A stretch of DNA of 64,000 bases from Ephydatia muelleri (GCA_013339895.1 JABACO010000009.1:2787113-2851112), one strand, 5' to 3'. Shown: positions 23,401 to 34,963, numbered from the stretch's first letter. Numbers and translations: made by a program. The notes: generated by a model from the letters alone, not told the origin.

Positions 23401-23888
23401 CTGAAGAGATGAAAACATGATCATTCTATACAAGAAACACAACTGCTCACTACAATACTCGCAGAGGACACACAAACACCTGTAGGTGAGGAAGGGAGTT
23501 CAGTTGGGGAGGAGGGATATGACAGGGATGGGAATGAACAAATGAATTGAAAAAACCAAATTGAGATGCGTGGTTTTACATATTTCAAGATTTCATTACT
23601 TCATAATTTCATGCTTACTGGAAATTTTATTTCATGTAACTTGAGATGCAAAAAAATTTTATCCATGAAAAATATAGCCCAAGTAACCATAGTTATTTCA
23701 CAGTTTGAATAAATGGATATTATATCAACCCACTTTCTGTAGTGATGTAAAGATTATTAACCACTTAATTTACATAAACTGTACTATTTTTATACTGAGT
23801 TAAATACAATGATGTGGACATATCCTTCTAGTCCACAGTACAGCATCACATCAGGGCACAAGTTACCATAGGGCCTAAGGATACTTAC

Positions 23889-23987
23889 CTCATCCTGTAA
23901 ATCAACTTTGGCACCTGCTGATAACAACATCTTCGCAACTTCGTTGTGTCCATTCTGAGATGCAATCATCAGTGATGACCGTCCATC
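23889..23987 (-). CDS. Ankyrin repeat exon B4
   Basis: 33 codons, DGRSSLMIASQNGH, then NEVAKMLLSAGAK and DLQDE. MI in helix 1 is shared only with exon 43,908. It is only about 490 bp from exon B5, the tightest spacing in the array. Confidence 0.85.
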
Positions 23988-24596
23988 CTGAAGAGATGAA
24001 CACATAATCATGGCTGTACAAGAAACACAACTTATCACTGAGATACTCACAGAGAACACACAATCGCCTGTAGGTGAAGAAAGGAAGTTGAGATGGGGTG
24101 GTGGCATGCAACAGGGATGGGAAATATATTATCATAATCTGAAGCTTCTGATTATATCTCCATATGTAGTTACCCTTGGAAGGTCAAATTTTGTGCATTG
24201 CCAGTACATGTATGGATGAGTATTCAAGCTGACTGACTATTCATGTGTTAGGATTGCCGCATGCAATTCTCTTCGTCCATGATGCTATGGTGTGTAGTGA
24301 GTACATGATTTCGGACAGTAGTAACTAACCGGTGTGCATTAATACATGTTTTACATTTTCTCATCACACACACAGACACACACACATTTAAAAAAAAACA
24401 ACCCTGGATAAGCTCTTGTTGTACAAAATAATACCTGGATCTGTTCATGAGTTTTTTTTGTTTGTGAGCAAAAATGGGGCACTACTTTGATTATTTCGAG
24501 TACATGTCTCTTCATTCAAGGCACACAATGTTTGTGGCAAGGTTCACTGTTGTAAAATACAGAGTGCTTCATGCACTCTAATAGTATCTCGAATTG

Positions 24597-25455
24597 TTGT
24601 TCAATATAATCAGCTAAGTAGTCAAAAAAATACAGTTTTAGTAAATTAAGGTTAATCATTATGGTTAATATCCTAACCATGCAATTGTTACTAGACTTAA
24701 TTGACTTTGACATTTAAAATAATCTTATCCCCTGTTAACATGAGTTATGTGTAAGAAAATTGGATGTAGCATGAAATGCTGGTGTGAAAATATTGTTATT
24801 GAAACCTTGACGCATGGGGAATCTCATTTCTTGATTTGGGTATATGTATTGATAACTTTTCAAAATCTGTTGTCATTTTTATTCAAACAATATATTTAGA
24901 TCTGTTGTTTATCACACTTTTAAAAGTGTATTTGACTTACCTAGATTTTGAAGAATGAAGTGGTATATAATTTTAATTGAACACTATTGACCTTTTTTAA
25001 GTGCACATTATTTGAAAGGTCAACTTATTTTGTATGCAACTATATGTCTCAGTTATGTGGCAATGTATTAGAGAGGGTGGAGTAATCTGTATAAACAATA
25101 CCATGAAAATCGTGTGCTCTTAATGGATAAAAATGTACTCAGAATAACCAAAGTAGTGCACCAGTTGGTCACAAAACCCTTCAGAAATAACAAGCTTTCT
25201 CATGAACAGATCCAGGCATTCTTGTGTACTCATTGTCATTGTCAGATGTGAGAAGTGGCATTTAGGGACTGTCCCTTCAAGTCCTTCTAGGTCTGGATCT
25301 ATTAGTGTACGCCTGAGGAAATTGCACGTTGGGGATATAAATGTGGCTTATCCAGGGTCGCCTTCTTTGATTTTCATGAAGTGTGTGTGCGTATCTATGG
25401 GTGTACGTGTGAGTGTGATGTGTTTGCGGATGGGGATCAGAATGTGTTTATTATA
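24597..25455. repeat. Inverted intron module 1
   Basis: Read on the plus strand this is the reverse complement of the usual array order: TCAATATAATCAGCTAA, then TTACACATAA-type text, GGTGGAGTAATCTGTAT, TCTCATGAACAGATCC, and GTGTGTGTGCG in place of (CA)n. Flanking array modules are in the normal orientation. Confidence 0.75.
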
Positions 25456-25781
25456 ACATATAATTACTGAGTTACTACTTTCAGAGGTTTCCATATATGT
25501 GGGACACAATGTAGATTTAGCAACAGTTACCTAATGTACATGCTGATAAAATGCTTACATCGTTCCCTCTCTTAATACCTATTCACGCTAATAGCACTCC
25601 ACACATCACACAAAAACTAATATATTGTACATGTCACTACTAGCCCACACATGGGGTAAACACCTCCCCCCATAATCTCCAGTTAATATAATGGTGTGCA
25701 CATGTTATTCTAGTCCACAGTACAGCATTGCATTAGGGCATAAGTCATCATAGGGCCGTGGGATGGGCTGGTAGTACTTAC

Positions 25782-25880
25782 CTCATCCTGTATATCTAGT
25801 TTGGCATCAGCTGATAACAGCATCCTCACAACCTCTATGTGTCCATTCTGAGATGCAAACATCAGCGATGACTGTCCATC
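25782..25880 (-). CDS. Ankyrin repeat exon B3
   Basis: 33 codons, DGQSSLMFASQNGH, then IEVVRMLLSADAKLDIQDE. SADA and LDIQ depart from the usual SAGA and VDLQ. Acceptor CTCTACAG, donor GTAAGT. Confidence 0.85.
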
Positions 25881-26045
25881 CTGTAGAGATGAACACATGA
25901 TCATAGCTGTACAAAAACTATAACTCATCGTTTAGGTGTGGGAGAGTCTCTAAATGTTTTTTGCCATATTTCACAATGACACATTAATACATGTATCATC
26001 TGTTCATGAGAAAGTTTGTTTGGTTTGTGAGCGAAAATGGTGCAC

Positions 26046-26560
26046 CACTATTGGCCTTATTTAAGTGCACATTATTTAAAAGGTCAACTTATGTAGCTAA
26101 TTTGTATGGAGTTATTTGTCTCAGTTATGTGGCAATGTATTAGAGTTGGGTGGAGTAATCTGTATTCTACAACAGTTAACAATACCATGATAAGCGTGTG
26201 CCTTGAATGGATAAAAATGTACTCAAAATAACCAAAGTAGTGCACCAGTTTTGGTCATAAATCCCTTTAGAAATAACAAACTTTCTCATGAACAGATCCA
26301 AGTATTATTGTGTACTCATTGTCATTGTCAGATGTGAGAAGTGACATTTAGGGACTTTCCCTTCAAGTCCTTCTAGGTTAGTATCTATTTGTTTTCATCT
26401 GATGGAAGTTGCACGTTGGTGGCACAACTGAAGCCTATCCTGGGTCGCCTTGTTTGATTCTCGTGAAGTGTGTGTGCGTATCTATGGGTGTGCATGTGAG
26501 TGTGATGTATTTGCGAATGGGGATCAGAATGTATTTATTATAACATGTAATGACTGAGTC
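26046..26560. repeat. Inverted intron module 2
   Basis: Reverse-complement orientation of array text, closely similar to inverted module 1 (GGTGGAGTAATCTGTATTC, TTTCTCATGAACAGATCC, GAAGTGTGTGTGCGTATC). It precedes the next exon unit by the same distance, so the inversion probably happened once and was then copied with its unit. Confidence 0.75.
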
Positions 26561-26851
26561 ACTACTTTCAGAGGTTTCCATATATGTGGAACACGATGTA
26601 TATTTACCTAATGTACATGCTGATAGAATGCCTACATCATCCCCTCTCTAAATACCTATTCACGCTAATAGCACTCTACATATCACACAAAAGCTAATAC
26701 AGTGTACATGTCACTACTAACCCACACATGGGGTAAACACCTCCCATAATCTCCAGTTAATATAAAGGTGTGCACTCTTGTAGTCTACAGTACAGCATCA
26801 CATCAGGGCACAAGTCACAATAGGACCTTGGGATGGGCTGTTAGTACTTAC

Positions 26852-26950
26852 CTTATTCTGTAAATTAACATTGGCACCAGCTGATAACAAAATCCTCACA
26901 ACCTCATTGTGTCCATTCTGAGATGCAAACATCAGCGATGACCGACCATC
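26852..26950 (-). CDS. Ankyrin repeat exon B2
   Basis: 33 codons, DGRSSLMFASQNGH, then NEVVRILLSAGANVNLQNK. Acceptor TTTCTACAG, donor GTAAGT. The NEVV/AN type alternates with the IEVV/AK type along the array. Confidence 0.86.
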
Positions 26951-27848
26951 CTGTAGAAATGAACACATGATCATAAGCTTAGCTGTACAAAAAGAACAAC
27001 TCATCATTTAGGTGTGGGAGAGTCCCTAAATGTTTTTGCCACATGTCACAATGACTGTGAGTACACATTAATACATGTATCTGTTCATGAGAAAGTTTGT
27101 TTGGTTTGTAAGCAAAAATGGGACTCTACTAGGGTTATTTAGATTACATGTTTCTCCATTCAGGGCACTCAATTTTTGTGGCATTGTTATCTGCTGTAGA
27201 ATACAGAGTGCTCACCCACTCAAATAGTGTCTCACATTACCTGTTAGGTTGAAATAAATGTTAACTTAAATAAGGTTGATGCAATTTATATTATGATACT
27301 ACTTTATTAATCAAAATCTAGTTTCGTTTCAACAACAATGGTAAAGATTATTTAAATGTAGAAAATAAATATAACTGGGGGATCAGATTGTGTAAATATC
27401 TAAGACATTCATATCAAATAACCATAGTTATCTTACACTTTACGAAATGACCATTACATGGTTAGGTTATTAACCATAATCCTTAAACTTTACTTAAACT
27501 ATATTATTTAGACTATTTAGCTGATTATATTCAACATTAATGAAGTTGTATTTTAATGGATTAAGTTGCTTCCAAAAATGTGGGACACCTACAGGTATAT
27601 AAAGTAGATGCGCTTAGAACGTTCCCTCTCCCAATGTCTAGCACACATTACATCACACAAAATACTAAATACATGTTGCTCCAAACCCACAGAAGTGTAG
27701 ATAATCTCCACTACTCACTACAATCTACACAAGTGTTAACTGTTCCCATACCGTCCACTACTGTGGTATGCACATATCCTCTCCACATTACAGCATCACA
27801 TCAGGGCACAAGTCACCATAGGCCTTGGGATGTGCTGGTAATACTTAC

Positions 27849-27947
27849 TTTATTCGGCAAATCAACTTTGGCACCGGCAGATAACAGCATCCTCACAACC
27901 TCTATGTGTTCATTTTGAGATGCACACATCAGCGATGACTGTCCATC
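27849..27947 (-). CDS. Ankyrin repeat exon B1
   Basis: 33 codons, DGQSSLMCASQNEH, then IEVVRMLLSAGAKVDLPNK. Phe to Cys in helix 1, Gly to Glu in the turn, and a Pro in the hairpin make it one of the more diverged copies, yet it is open. The last codon is AAA before GTAAGT. Confidence 0.83.
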
Positions 27948-28681
27948 CTGAAGAAATGAACGCATGATAATGGCTGTACGAAAAATACAACTCATACTAG
28001 ATAGTGACTGTGACAAACAAACACCTGTAGGCGAGTGTAAGAAATTGAAATGGGGAGGAAGCTTGCAACAGGGATGGGAAATATCTTATCACAATTTGAA
28101 GCTTCGAGTTACATTTCCATGGTTATTACTATCCAAAATCATGTACTCACCACAGAGTGATGGAGGAAACTGCAATGCTAGGGGCAACCCCAGCACATTA
28201 ATAGCCAACTGGAATACTCATTCATACATGTAGTAGCAATACACAACATCTGGCCTTCTTGAGCCATTCAAGTCTAGTAACCATAGTTATTTCAAACTTT
28301 TACTAAATGGCTCATTATATGGTTGATAACCGTAACACTTAACCATCATTTACTTAAACTGTATTTTCTAGACTACTGAGCTTATTATATTGAACATTAA
28401 TTACGTCCAATAACATATTTTAATACTGAGTCACATATTCATATTTCGGTGGTTTCTAAAAATGTGGGACACCCTGTAGATGAAATAATAGTTACTTAAA
28501 AGTACATGCTCATAAAACGCCTCCAATGTCCCTTCTCTCATTTTCTGTCTACACTAATGGCACTCTACGCATCACACAAACACTAATACATGTAACTAAT
28601 AACTATACGGTAGGTAAGTGAGGAAGTCGGGATGCTAAGGAGACATGTGACAAAATGTTATCAGAATTTCAAGCTTCTAAC

Positions 28682-28690
<9 letters not shown>

Positions 28691-28716
<26 letters not shown>

Positions 28717-28923
28717 CTCTGCTTAGGTATAAATGTGTGTTTGTGTGTTTATCTACATGCTGTTATCTTTTGCAAATTGGACCATTTTCATGTACGTAAA
28801 TGCCATTTGTTACGTACTATATGTGTAATTATGTTTTTCTCTGTCGTTATTGTATAATTTTATTTTATCATGAAATATTGTTCAATTCATAATCGTTCAG
28901 TAAATAAAACAGTACTTATATAA
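28691..28923. other. (GT)n and AT-rich junction
   Basis: A (GT)n tract at 28,688-28,716 followed by AT-rich sequence with no frame. The boundary between array and the inserted material lies here. Confidence 0.4.
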
Positions 28924-30560
28924 GTGTAACGAGCTTGTTAAACCAATAACCGGCGCTTGCGCAGTTCCTTGGCGTCTGGCGACTATTCTAGAACAGTGTC
29001 TCCGACAGGTCGTGTGACTGCCTATATTAGTGATGTCTTTTTGTATCTCGTCAGTTGTAAGCCAGCAAACGTGAGTGTACTCGGACCTATTAGCTATTGT
29101 GAAATGTAATTTGTATGTGCGCGTGCAGCTGCAAGAATGAAGGCGTGAGCAGTAGCTGTAGTTATGCTTATTCCTTGTTCGTTTCTAAATTAAGGTTTCC
29201 AAAATCCGTATATCTGTGTTAACGTCCGTATACATTTATTTCGCGATATGATTAAAGATTAATCGCGATATATCGCCTTTCGCGATATGAACATTTAATC
29301 GCGATATATCGCCTTTCGCGATATATCGCGGCAACACTGGCTGGAAAGCACCTGAATACGCAGGAGAAGGAGCAATTGTTTTTGTTGTTACGTGAGTATG
29401 CGGACGTATTTTCTATCAGAAGCAGTGATTTAGGACGAACGTCAGTGTTGCAGCATAGGATTACCACGGGCATAGAAAATCCGATTCATGTCCCTCCCAG
29501 ACGTATACCCCCGGCACGCAAAGAGGAAGTACATCGCCTTCTACATGACATGCTTGAAAATGGAATTGTAGAACCATCTGAGGGACCTTGGTCGTCTCCC
29601 ATTGTCCTGGCTAAGAAAAAAGACGGATCTCTTCGATTTTGTGTGGATTACAGGATGCAAAAAGTAAACGCTATCACAAGGAAGGATGCCTACCCCCTCC
29701 CCTCCCTCGTGTTGACGACACACTTGACACATTGGGAGGATCCAAGTACTTCACAACGCTGGACCTCGCCAGTGGGTACTGCAAGTTGAAGTGGCTACTG
29801 AAGACAGGCAGATGACAGCCTTTACAACCCCAGAGGGACTCTACCAATTTAAGGTAATGCCTTTTGGATTGTGCAACGCTCCTGCCACTTTCCAGCGTTT
29901 GATGGATAGGGTGTTAGGCGGCCTCAAGTGGTCCAGTGGCTTGGCATATTTATTGTAGTAGGGAGTACCTTTAAGGATCATATGCGACAATTGCGGAATT
30001 ACTAACACGATTGCGCGAAGCAGGGTTGAAGCTTAAGCCAACGAAATGCAATTTTTGCCAACAGCAAGTTGCGTTTTTAGTCTCGGCCAGTGGTATTGCT
30101 ACTGACCCTGCGAAAACAGAAGTGATCGCAAAATGGCCAACTCCACAGACTAGGCGTGACGTGCAGCAGTTCCTGGGGCTGGCGAATTATTACAGGAAAT
30201 CAAGCCACTGCATCGCCTAACAGAAAAACACAGCGTGTCAGCATGCATTTGATGAGCTTCGTAAGTGTTTACCAACCTCTCCCATCCTAGCTTATCCAAA
30301 TTATTCGAAGCGGTTTGTCGTTTCTCTCCCCCTGAACAGGTCCATTCTGACCAAGGCAGGCAGTTTGAATCCGTTCTTCTAAAGGAAGTCTGTAACTTGC
30401 TGCAAATTAAAAAGACCCACACCACCCTCAGGGGAACGGGATGGTGGAGCGATTTAATCGCACCCTACTTGACATGCTAGCTACTGCTGTTGGGGATCAC
30501 CCGTCTGATTGGGAGATACATATCCGTAAGCTGTGTTTCGCATACAATACAAGTGTTCAC
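28924..30560 (+). mobile_element. Ty3/Gypsy LTR-retrotransposon fossil
   Basis: A fossil of a Ty3/Gypsy-type pol gene: a reverse-transcriptase portion (about 29.35-30.2 kb) and a short piece of integrase core (about 30.33-30.56 kb), joined out of their normal spacing. Sequence from 28,924 (TGTAACGAG...) may be remnant LTR or leader, but no second LTR is seen. It is broken at several places and missing gag, protease and most of RNase H. Probably old. Palindromic CGCGATATATCGCG repeats lie at 29,240-29,330. Confidence 0.75.
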
Positions 30561-31194
30561 TCCACTACAGGGTAATTATATTATGTTTGACTCGCAATAA
30601 ATAATAAATAATTGAAATAATAATAATAATGATTGGGGTGGGTCTGTTGAAACGTATGGCAATTGGGTAAAGATGCCCAAAACACCTCGCGAAAATCACA
30701 GGTTAATTAAAAAAACCGACTGAAGTCCATGCAAAGATGTTGGATTGCGATCCTAGTACGGAGTAACATAATCTGCATGAATTCAGCACGTTAACTGTAT
30801 ACTCCGTTTCATAGAAGCACGGAACTGATTCGCGTTAAGTTGTTTTGGTGGTTGGATTGAGGCGGGTTTTAATATCTAAAATCCAGGTGCCTTTGAAACC
30901 TTTGGCTTTATAGACCGTAGAGGCCAAGCCTGAAGTTATGATTTGTTCAAATCACATTCAATGGTAAATTTGTTCTGTTACAGTCGTTACTGATATTTAT
31001 TTAATAATGGTGCGGGTACCAATCCGTACCATTTCCCTTACGCTTAGAACTGATTGACGAATTGAATTAATATAATGCTGAGAGCTCCAGTTTCTAAATA
31101 ATGATTGAGCAGTTAATAGCTTTCCGTTACACTTCTATAACAGTTGTTAACCTTCGAATTTCGACCCATCACTGGACGATCGGTCGTCGACCCA
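30561..31194. other. Unassigned sequence between fossil and tandem repeat
   Basis: Includes an (AAT)n-like stretch near 30,600. No coding content recognised. Could be non-coding sequence belonging to the same insertion. Confidence 0.35.
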
Positions 31195-31508
31195 ATGGAC
31201 GAGCGATCATTGATCAATTGGACGAGCGATCATTGATCAAATCGGACGAGCGATCATTGATCAATCGGACGAGCGATCATTGATCAATCGGACGAGCGAT
31301 CATTGATCAATCGGACGAGCGATCATTGATCAATCGGACGAACGATCATTGATCAATCGGACGAGCGATCATTGATCAATCGGACGAGCGATCATTGATC
31401 AATCGGACGAGCGATCATTGATCAATCGGACGAGCGATCATTGATCAATCGGACGAGCGATCATTGATCAATCGGACGAGCGATCATTGATCAATTGGAC
31501 GAGCGATT
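31195..31508. repeat. 23-bp tandem repeat, about 13 copies
   Basis: Unit CGGACGAGCGATCATTGATC plus AAT. Copies are nearly identical; the early ones differ by ATTGGAC or an extra A, and one has AACG for GAGC. Each unit contains the palindrome TTGATCAA. No spacer diversity, so not a CRISPR array. Confidence 0.95.
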
Positions 31509-32264
31509 GACATTGATTGGTGAAGTTAGTGGTCTGGCTTGCCTCAAGCCGTAGGTTTGAGTTTCCATGCACTCTTTTACAAAATTACAATGTTAAGAAG
31601 CGCGCAGAGTGACCAAAACTGGTGCACTACTTTGGGTACATGCTTATCCATTATGGGCACACAATTATCATGGTATTGTTATCTGTTGCAGAATGCAGAG
31701 TACTCCACCCACGCTAATAGATTGCCAAGTAACTGGACATAAATTTGTTGCATGATAAGATAAATATTTCAAATAATGTGTATTTAAATAAGGTTGATGG
31801 AATGCAATTAACTACTAATTCAAATACATGGCACAATGCAGCGTGATGGAATGGCAGCTGTATTCGCTAGCGAAGGCAGAATTGAGCATGCATTTGTCTA
31901 TCCAGACTAAAGCTTTTGAAGTGGCATTGTGAATGCTGTATCGGTTAACCAAAAGTGATATTGCTCATTATAAATTTGAGTTATTGCGAGATATAAGCTT
32001 CTAATTACATCTCCATGATTACCACTACTACTTACCACAGACCACAGAGTGATGGAAGAAGATGTAACGCACGGGGAAAAACCCTAACACATTAATAATC
32101 AGATGAAATACTAATTCATGCATGTACTAGAAATACACAACATTTGACCTGCTTCCCAGGGTAACTGCATTAATACATTTTGATATACTTCTCCAAACAC
32201 ACACCACACACACACACACTTCACAAAAAGCAAACAAGACCACAGTGGATAAGCTTCAATTATA
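31509..32264. repeat. Array intron remnant mixed with hAT-remnant pieces
   Basis: 31,540-31,590 and 31,835-31,945 match parts of the hAT-like remnant at 38,477-39,331 (CAGCGTGATGGAATGGCAGC). Between and after them are ordinary array intron modules (CTGGTGCACTACTTTGG, GTGATGGAAGAAGATGTAAC). No ankyrin exon remains here. Confidence 0.6.
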
Positions 32265-32847
32265 CAGAGATAATATATAGAGGGATTGGCAACGTGTCAC
32301 GTGAGCCATAGATATTCGCAATTTTTTTCTGTGCCACCCGATATGTTGTTAATCGCACGTGTATAAAAGTGTGAAAAAGACTCCAAATTCGCTTGCTTGT
32401 TGTAACCAAGCTACAACGAAATTTTCCACAGCTGCGATCGAGTGCGCTATAACGGAAGGTATATTTTTGTCATTTAATGGGGCATTTAAAGATGTACGCG
32501 TGATTTTATACTGCTGTAAGTTTGAAGAAATGTTTCAAAATCGAATGTGGTTTTTTTGTGGGACAGTATCTTGGGCATCCGCTGGTTTTTTAAGTATACG
32601 ATCGTTTTTCTACCATACAAACACGTTATATTTTATCGAGACGTAGTTTTTTTGTCCAACGAGCACTCGTAGCGATCCCTATAGCATACTGGGTATGTAA
32701 AACTTGTGGGACAGTTTAGCCATAGCAGGGCAGATAAGTGTGGTAAAAAAGGCATTAGCTTGTAGCTCTTTCGTTATATTTTATTGTTGACGTATTGTTA
32801 TGTGCCCCACGCGTTTGGTTCACGGCAAGTATTTTTTTTTGAAGGGG

Positions 32848-33350
32848 ATGGGAAAAAGAAAATTTAGATTGGGGCAGCATCAGAAGATTGAAGAGCGCGT
32901 CGGACGGTGTCTAATCGTTTCTGTTCCTCGCGAGAGTGTCAGTGTTTCTGTTACTCCGTTTCTGAATATCTCTGTACCGCCAACATTGACTCCCGCTCTA
33001 CCTCTACCGCCACCGCTGGCCTTCCCTATTTCTATACCGTTAGCAGTGACATCGGAATGCATTGTACCATCCCTAGAATGTCTTGTATGCAATCTCAGCT
33101 TTTGAATCTTTTTCCTGCTGCCTGGACTATAGCCTCCAAAGATCCTTCACTTGTGCTATGCAAGTTCCAATTTCATGGTTGTCGTACAACAATTAATGTT
33201 AACAGAACTGTTATCTACTGTGTCTCTGTCGATCAGAAGTTGAACTGGTCATTGAGTCTCCAGAATAGAACTATTCATTTTGGTGTTTGCAGCATGCTAG
33301 GTCTACTTCCTACCCTTGTAAATTCATGTAATCTGTACTGGATGTACTAG
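32848..33350 (+). CDS. CAGAG-family element protein, N-terminal part (unknown function)
   Basis: First piece (32,848-33,105) starts MGKRKFRLGQHQKIEERVGR, a basic leader, then a Pro/Thr/Ser-rich linker. A second frame (to 33,350) continues with FPAAWTIASKDPS, VDQKLNWSLSLQN and FGVCSMLG. The spacing W...LNWSLSL...VCSML matches the minus-strand frame of the element at 63.3-64 kb (SWVVFNSDGSS, MDMQWCIHTL, VSMCSLL). The frames overlap, so either a short intron or a frameshift separates them. The protein ends soon after, so most of the product is missing. I do not know a named domain for it; a DNA-binding or transposase accessory part is a guess. Confidence 0.55.
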
Positions 33351-33435
33351 ATGTCGCCTACGTGTGCAGTGGAAACTCAGATCACCAATTTCTTCAACAA
33401 TGGCACTACAATGCCTCTACACTACATGGTCTATA

Positions 33436-33660
33436 GGGATGTGTGTGTGTGAGGGATGTGTGTGTGAGGGATGTGTGTGTGAGGGATGTGTGTGTGAGGG
33501 ATGTGTGTGTGGGGGATGTGTGTGTGAGGGATGTGTATGTGTGTGTGAGGGATGTGTGTGTGTGAGGTGTGTGTGTGATATGTGTGAGGTGTGTATGAGG
33601 GATGTGTGTGTGAGGGATGTGTGTGTGAGAGGGATGTGTGTGAGGGATGGGTGTGTGAGC
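33436..33660. repeat. 15-bp minisatellite (GGGATGTGTGTGTGA)n
   Basis: About 15 imperfect units inside the CAGAG element. The period of 15 gives an artificial Cys/Val/Gly-rich frame. Not coding. Confidence 0.9.
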
Positions 33661-33775
33661 AGAGATCATATATAGTTTATAGTGCATTTCTATGGATTCA
33701 GGTGCGGATGGCACGCGTTAATTAGTGTTAAGTGGGCCTGTTGCCAATCCCTCTATATATTATCTCTGAATTATA

Positions 33776-34127
33776 CCACCAACTTGAAATTTCCCCAACA
33801 GTGAACAAATAGATTCAGACTTAAAAGGATTTGGGAAGGGAAAGTTCCTAAATGTCTCTCGTCACATCTCACAATGACTGTGAGGAATCTCAATAACATG
33901 TGAATCTGTTCATGAGAAAATTTGTTTGGTTTGCGAGCAAAACTGGTGCACTGCTTTGGTTCATTCGGTTATGTGTTTCTCCATTCAAGGCTCATGATTT
34001 TCATGGCACTGTTGAGCACTACCCACTCTAATAGTGTTTCTTTTAATTAACATACGCACAAGACACTCCCCTGTGAGCACAGGAGTGCCACATAACACAT
34101 TCCCCCTTTCTGTACGAACAAATGAAC

Positions 34128-34166
<39 letters not shown>

Positions 34167-34343
34167 GTGTCATAAAGTCATATATAGGCTTGGGATAGTC
34201 CTGGCATTTACATAATTAGAATCAGGCTTTGTACACATAACTCCACTTACAAATTAGAATGTTCAGAAAACAAACTGCATGTTACTGGAGATAGTACCAT
34301 GACACGGGATAGAGATAGTACCATGACTTAGGATCAAACTCAC
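33776..34343. repeat. Array intron remnant upstream of gene B exons
   Basis: Continuation of the module cut by the CAGAG element, then a (CA)n at 34,130-34,163 and a duplicated ATAGTACCATGAC motif (34,291-34,330). The same doubled motif precedes the cap exon at 55.2 kb. Confidence 0.6.
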
Positions 34344-34442
34344 TGAATCAGTGCCATCAACATGTGCTCCACATTTAAGTAGTCTGCAAACAAATTCAAT
34401 ATTCCCCTCCTTTGATTTTTGCCTCAGTTGTTCTTCTAGCTC
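34344..34442 (-). CDS. Cap-type ankyrin exon of gene B
   Basis: 33 codons, phase 0, ELEEQLRQKSKEGN, then VCRLLKCGAHVDGTDS. Acceptor TTCTTGTAG, donor GTGAGT. It lacks the DGxSSLMFAS start and looks like the first, more polar ankyrin repeat that shields the end of a stack. It differs from the cap at 55,225 at about eight residues. An upstream first exon or start codon was not found, so the true N-terminus may be elsewhere. Confidence 0.7.
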
Positions 34443-34963
34443 CTACAAGAAAGGAACATCAATGTCATGGATGCATATAACCATCAAACGTAGAGATAAG
34501 AATGGGAAATATATGGGATCATTCGCTGGTCTTCTCCTTATACTCCTTCATTTCATCACACGTAACTCAAGTCAGGAACATCGTGCAAAGACCAATAACA
34601 GCAATTTGTAGCATTTTACATCCAAACATGTCTTCTTATAAAAATAACTCATCAGCCAATGGAGATAACAAACGGAAATGCCGTGCGTGGACGTAACTTT
34701 GTGGTCCAAAAGTATTTTTATCAACTTACAGAATAACTTATTGAAACTTACTATGCAATGTCTTCTCTTCCAACGTTTATCCATACTAATAGCACTCTAT
34801 CTATACATCGCACAAACACTAATGCATGTCACTACAGACCCACACAAGTGTAAACACCTCCCTAAATCTCCACCACAATTGTGTGCACATATCTATATAA
34901 TCTACAACAGTACATATGAGCACAAGTCACCATAGGGCCTCGGAATGGTTTGGTAGTTCTTAC
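34443..34963. repeat. Cap-exon upstream region, duplicated at 55.3-55.5 kb
   Basis: 34,440-34,500 and 34,700-34,755 match 55,324-55,385 and 55,472-55,535 (GTCCAAAAGTATTTTTATCA then ACTTACAGAATAACTTATTG). The minus-strand text TTATTCT/GTAAGT there could be a donor of a short upstream (5' leader) exon in both copies. From about 34,760 the ordinary donor-side module of exon A13 follows. Confidence 0.5.

Larger units (their letters stand above)
22457..28690. repeat. Array block II: intron modules around exons B1-B5
   Basis: Same intron modules as block I. Two stretches (24,597-25,455 and 26,046-26,560) are inverted relative to all other copies and are listed separately. Block II ends where a (GT)n of about 28 bp (28,688-28,716) meets non-array sequence. 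Confidence 0.72.
32265..33768 (+). mobile_element. 1.5-kb DNA transposon with 29-bp terminal inverted repeats (CAGAG family)
   Basis: Perfect 29-bp inverted ends starting CAGAGATAATATATAGAGGG, flanked by AATTATA (32,258-32,264 and 33,769-33,775), a 7-bp duplication that may be 8 in origin. It interrupts the array's AAGCTTCAGTTGTACCACC module, which continues on the other side. It carries two overlapping plus-strand coding pieces and a 15-bp minisatellite. CAGAG ends with about 8-bp duplications suggest a hAT- or P-type element, but I cannot assign the superfamily. A relative starts at 63,329. Confidence 0.82.
2519..34442 (-). other. Predicted ankyrin gene B (cap, 11 repeat exons, P-loop exon)
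   Basis: Inferred transcript unit read leftwards: cap exon 34,344, then repeat exons at 27,849, 26,852, 25,782, 23,889, 23,302, 12,305, 10,814, 9,523, 7,473, 5,962 and 4,305, then the P-loop exon at 2,519. All joins are phase 0, so any subset would splice in frame. Each repeat exon gives one ankyrin repeat (helix-turn-helix plus beta-hairpin), and the stack would form a curved protein-binding surface. The unit is interrupted by the nested transposons at 12.9-22.5 kb and by the elements at 28.7-33.8 kb, giving introns of up to about 11 kb. Whether A and B are two genes or one long gene with two start-like exons cannot be decided from sequence alone. Confidence 0.6.

Noticed and set aside
24248-24448. 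Recurring frame beginning MNRSRY (also near 36.8, 47.2 and 51.4 kb)
   Set aside because: It follows a conserved intron module in each unit, has no consistent length and no splice context; a shadow of module conservation.
28688-29230. Complete LTR at the left of the Ty3/Gypsy fossil
   Set aside because: No second copy of this sequence in the window, so an LTR cannot be shown.
31195-31508. Possible CRISPR-like array
   Set aside because: Units are directly adjacent and identical, with no spacers, in an animal genome.
33364-33714. Cys/Val-Gly and Thr/His repeat proteins
   Set aside because: Translation of a 15-bp minisatellite on both strands.
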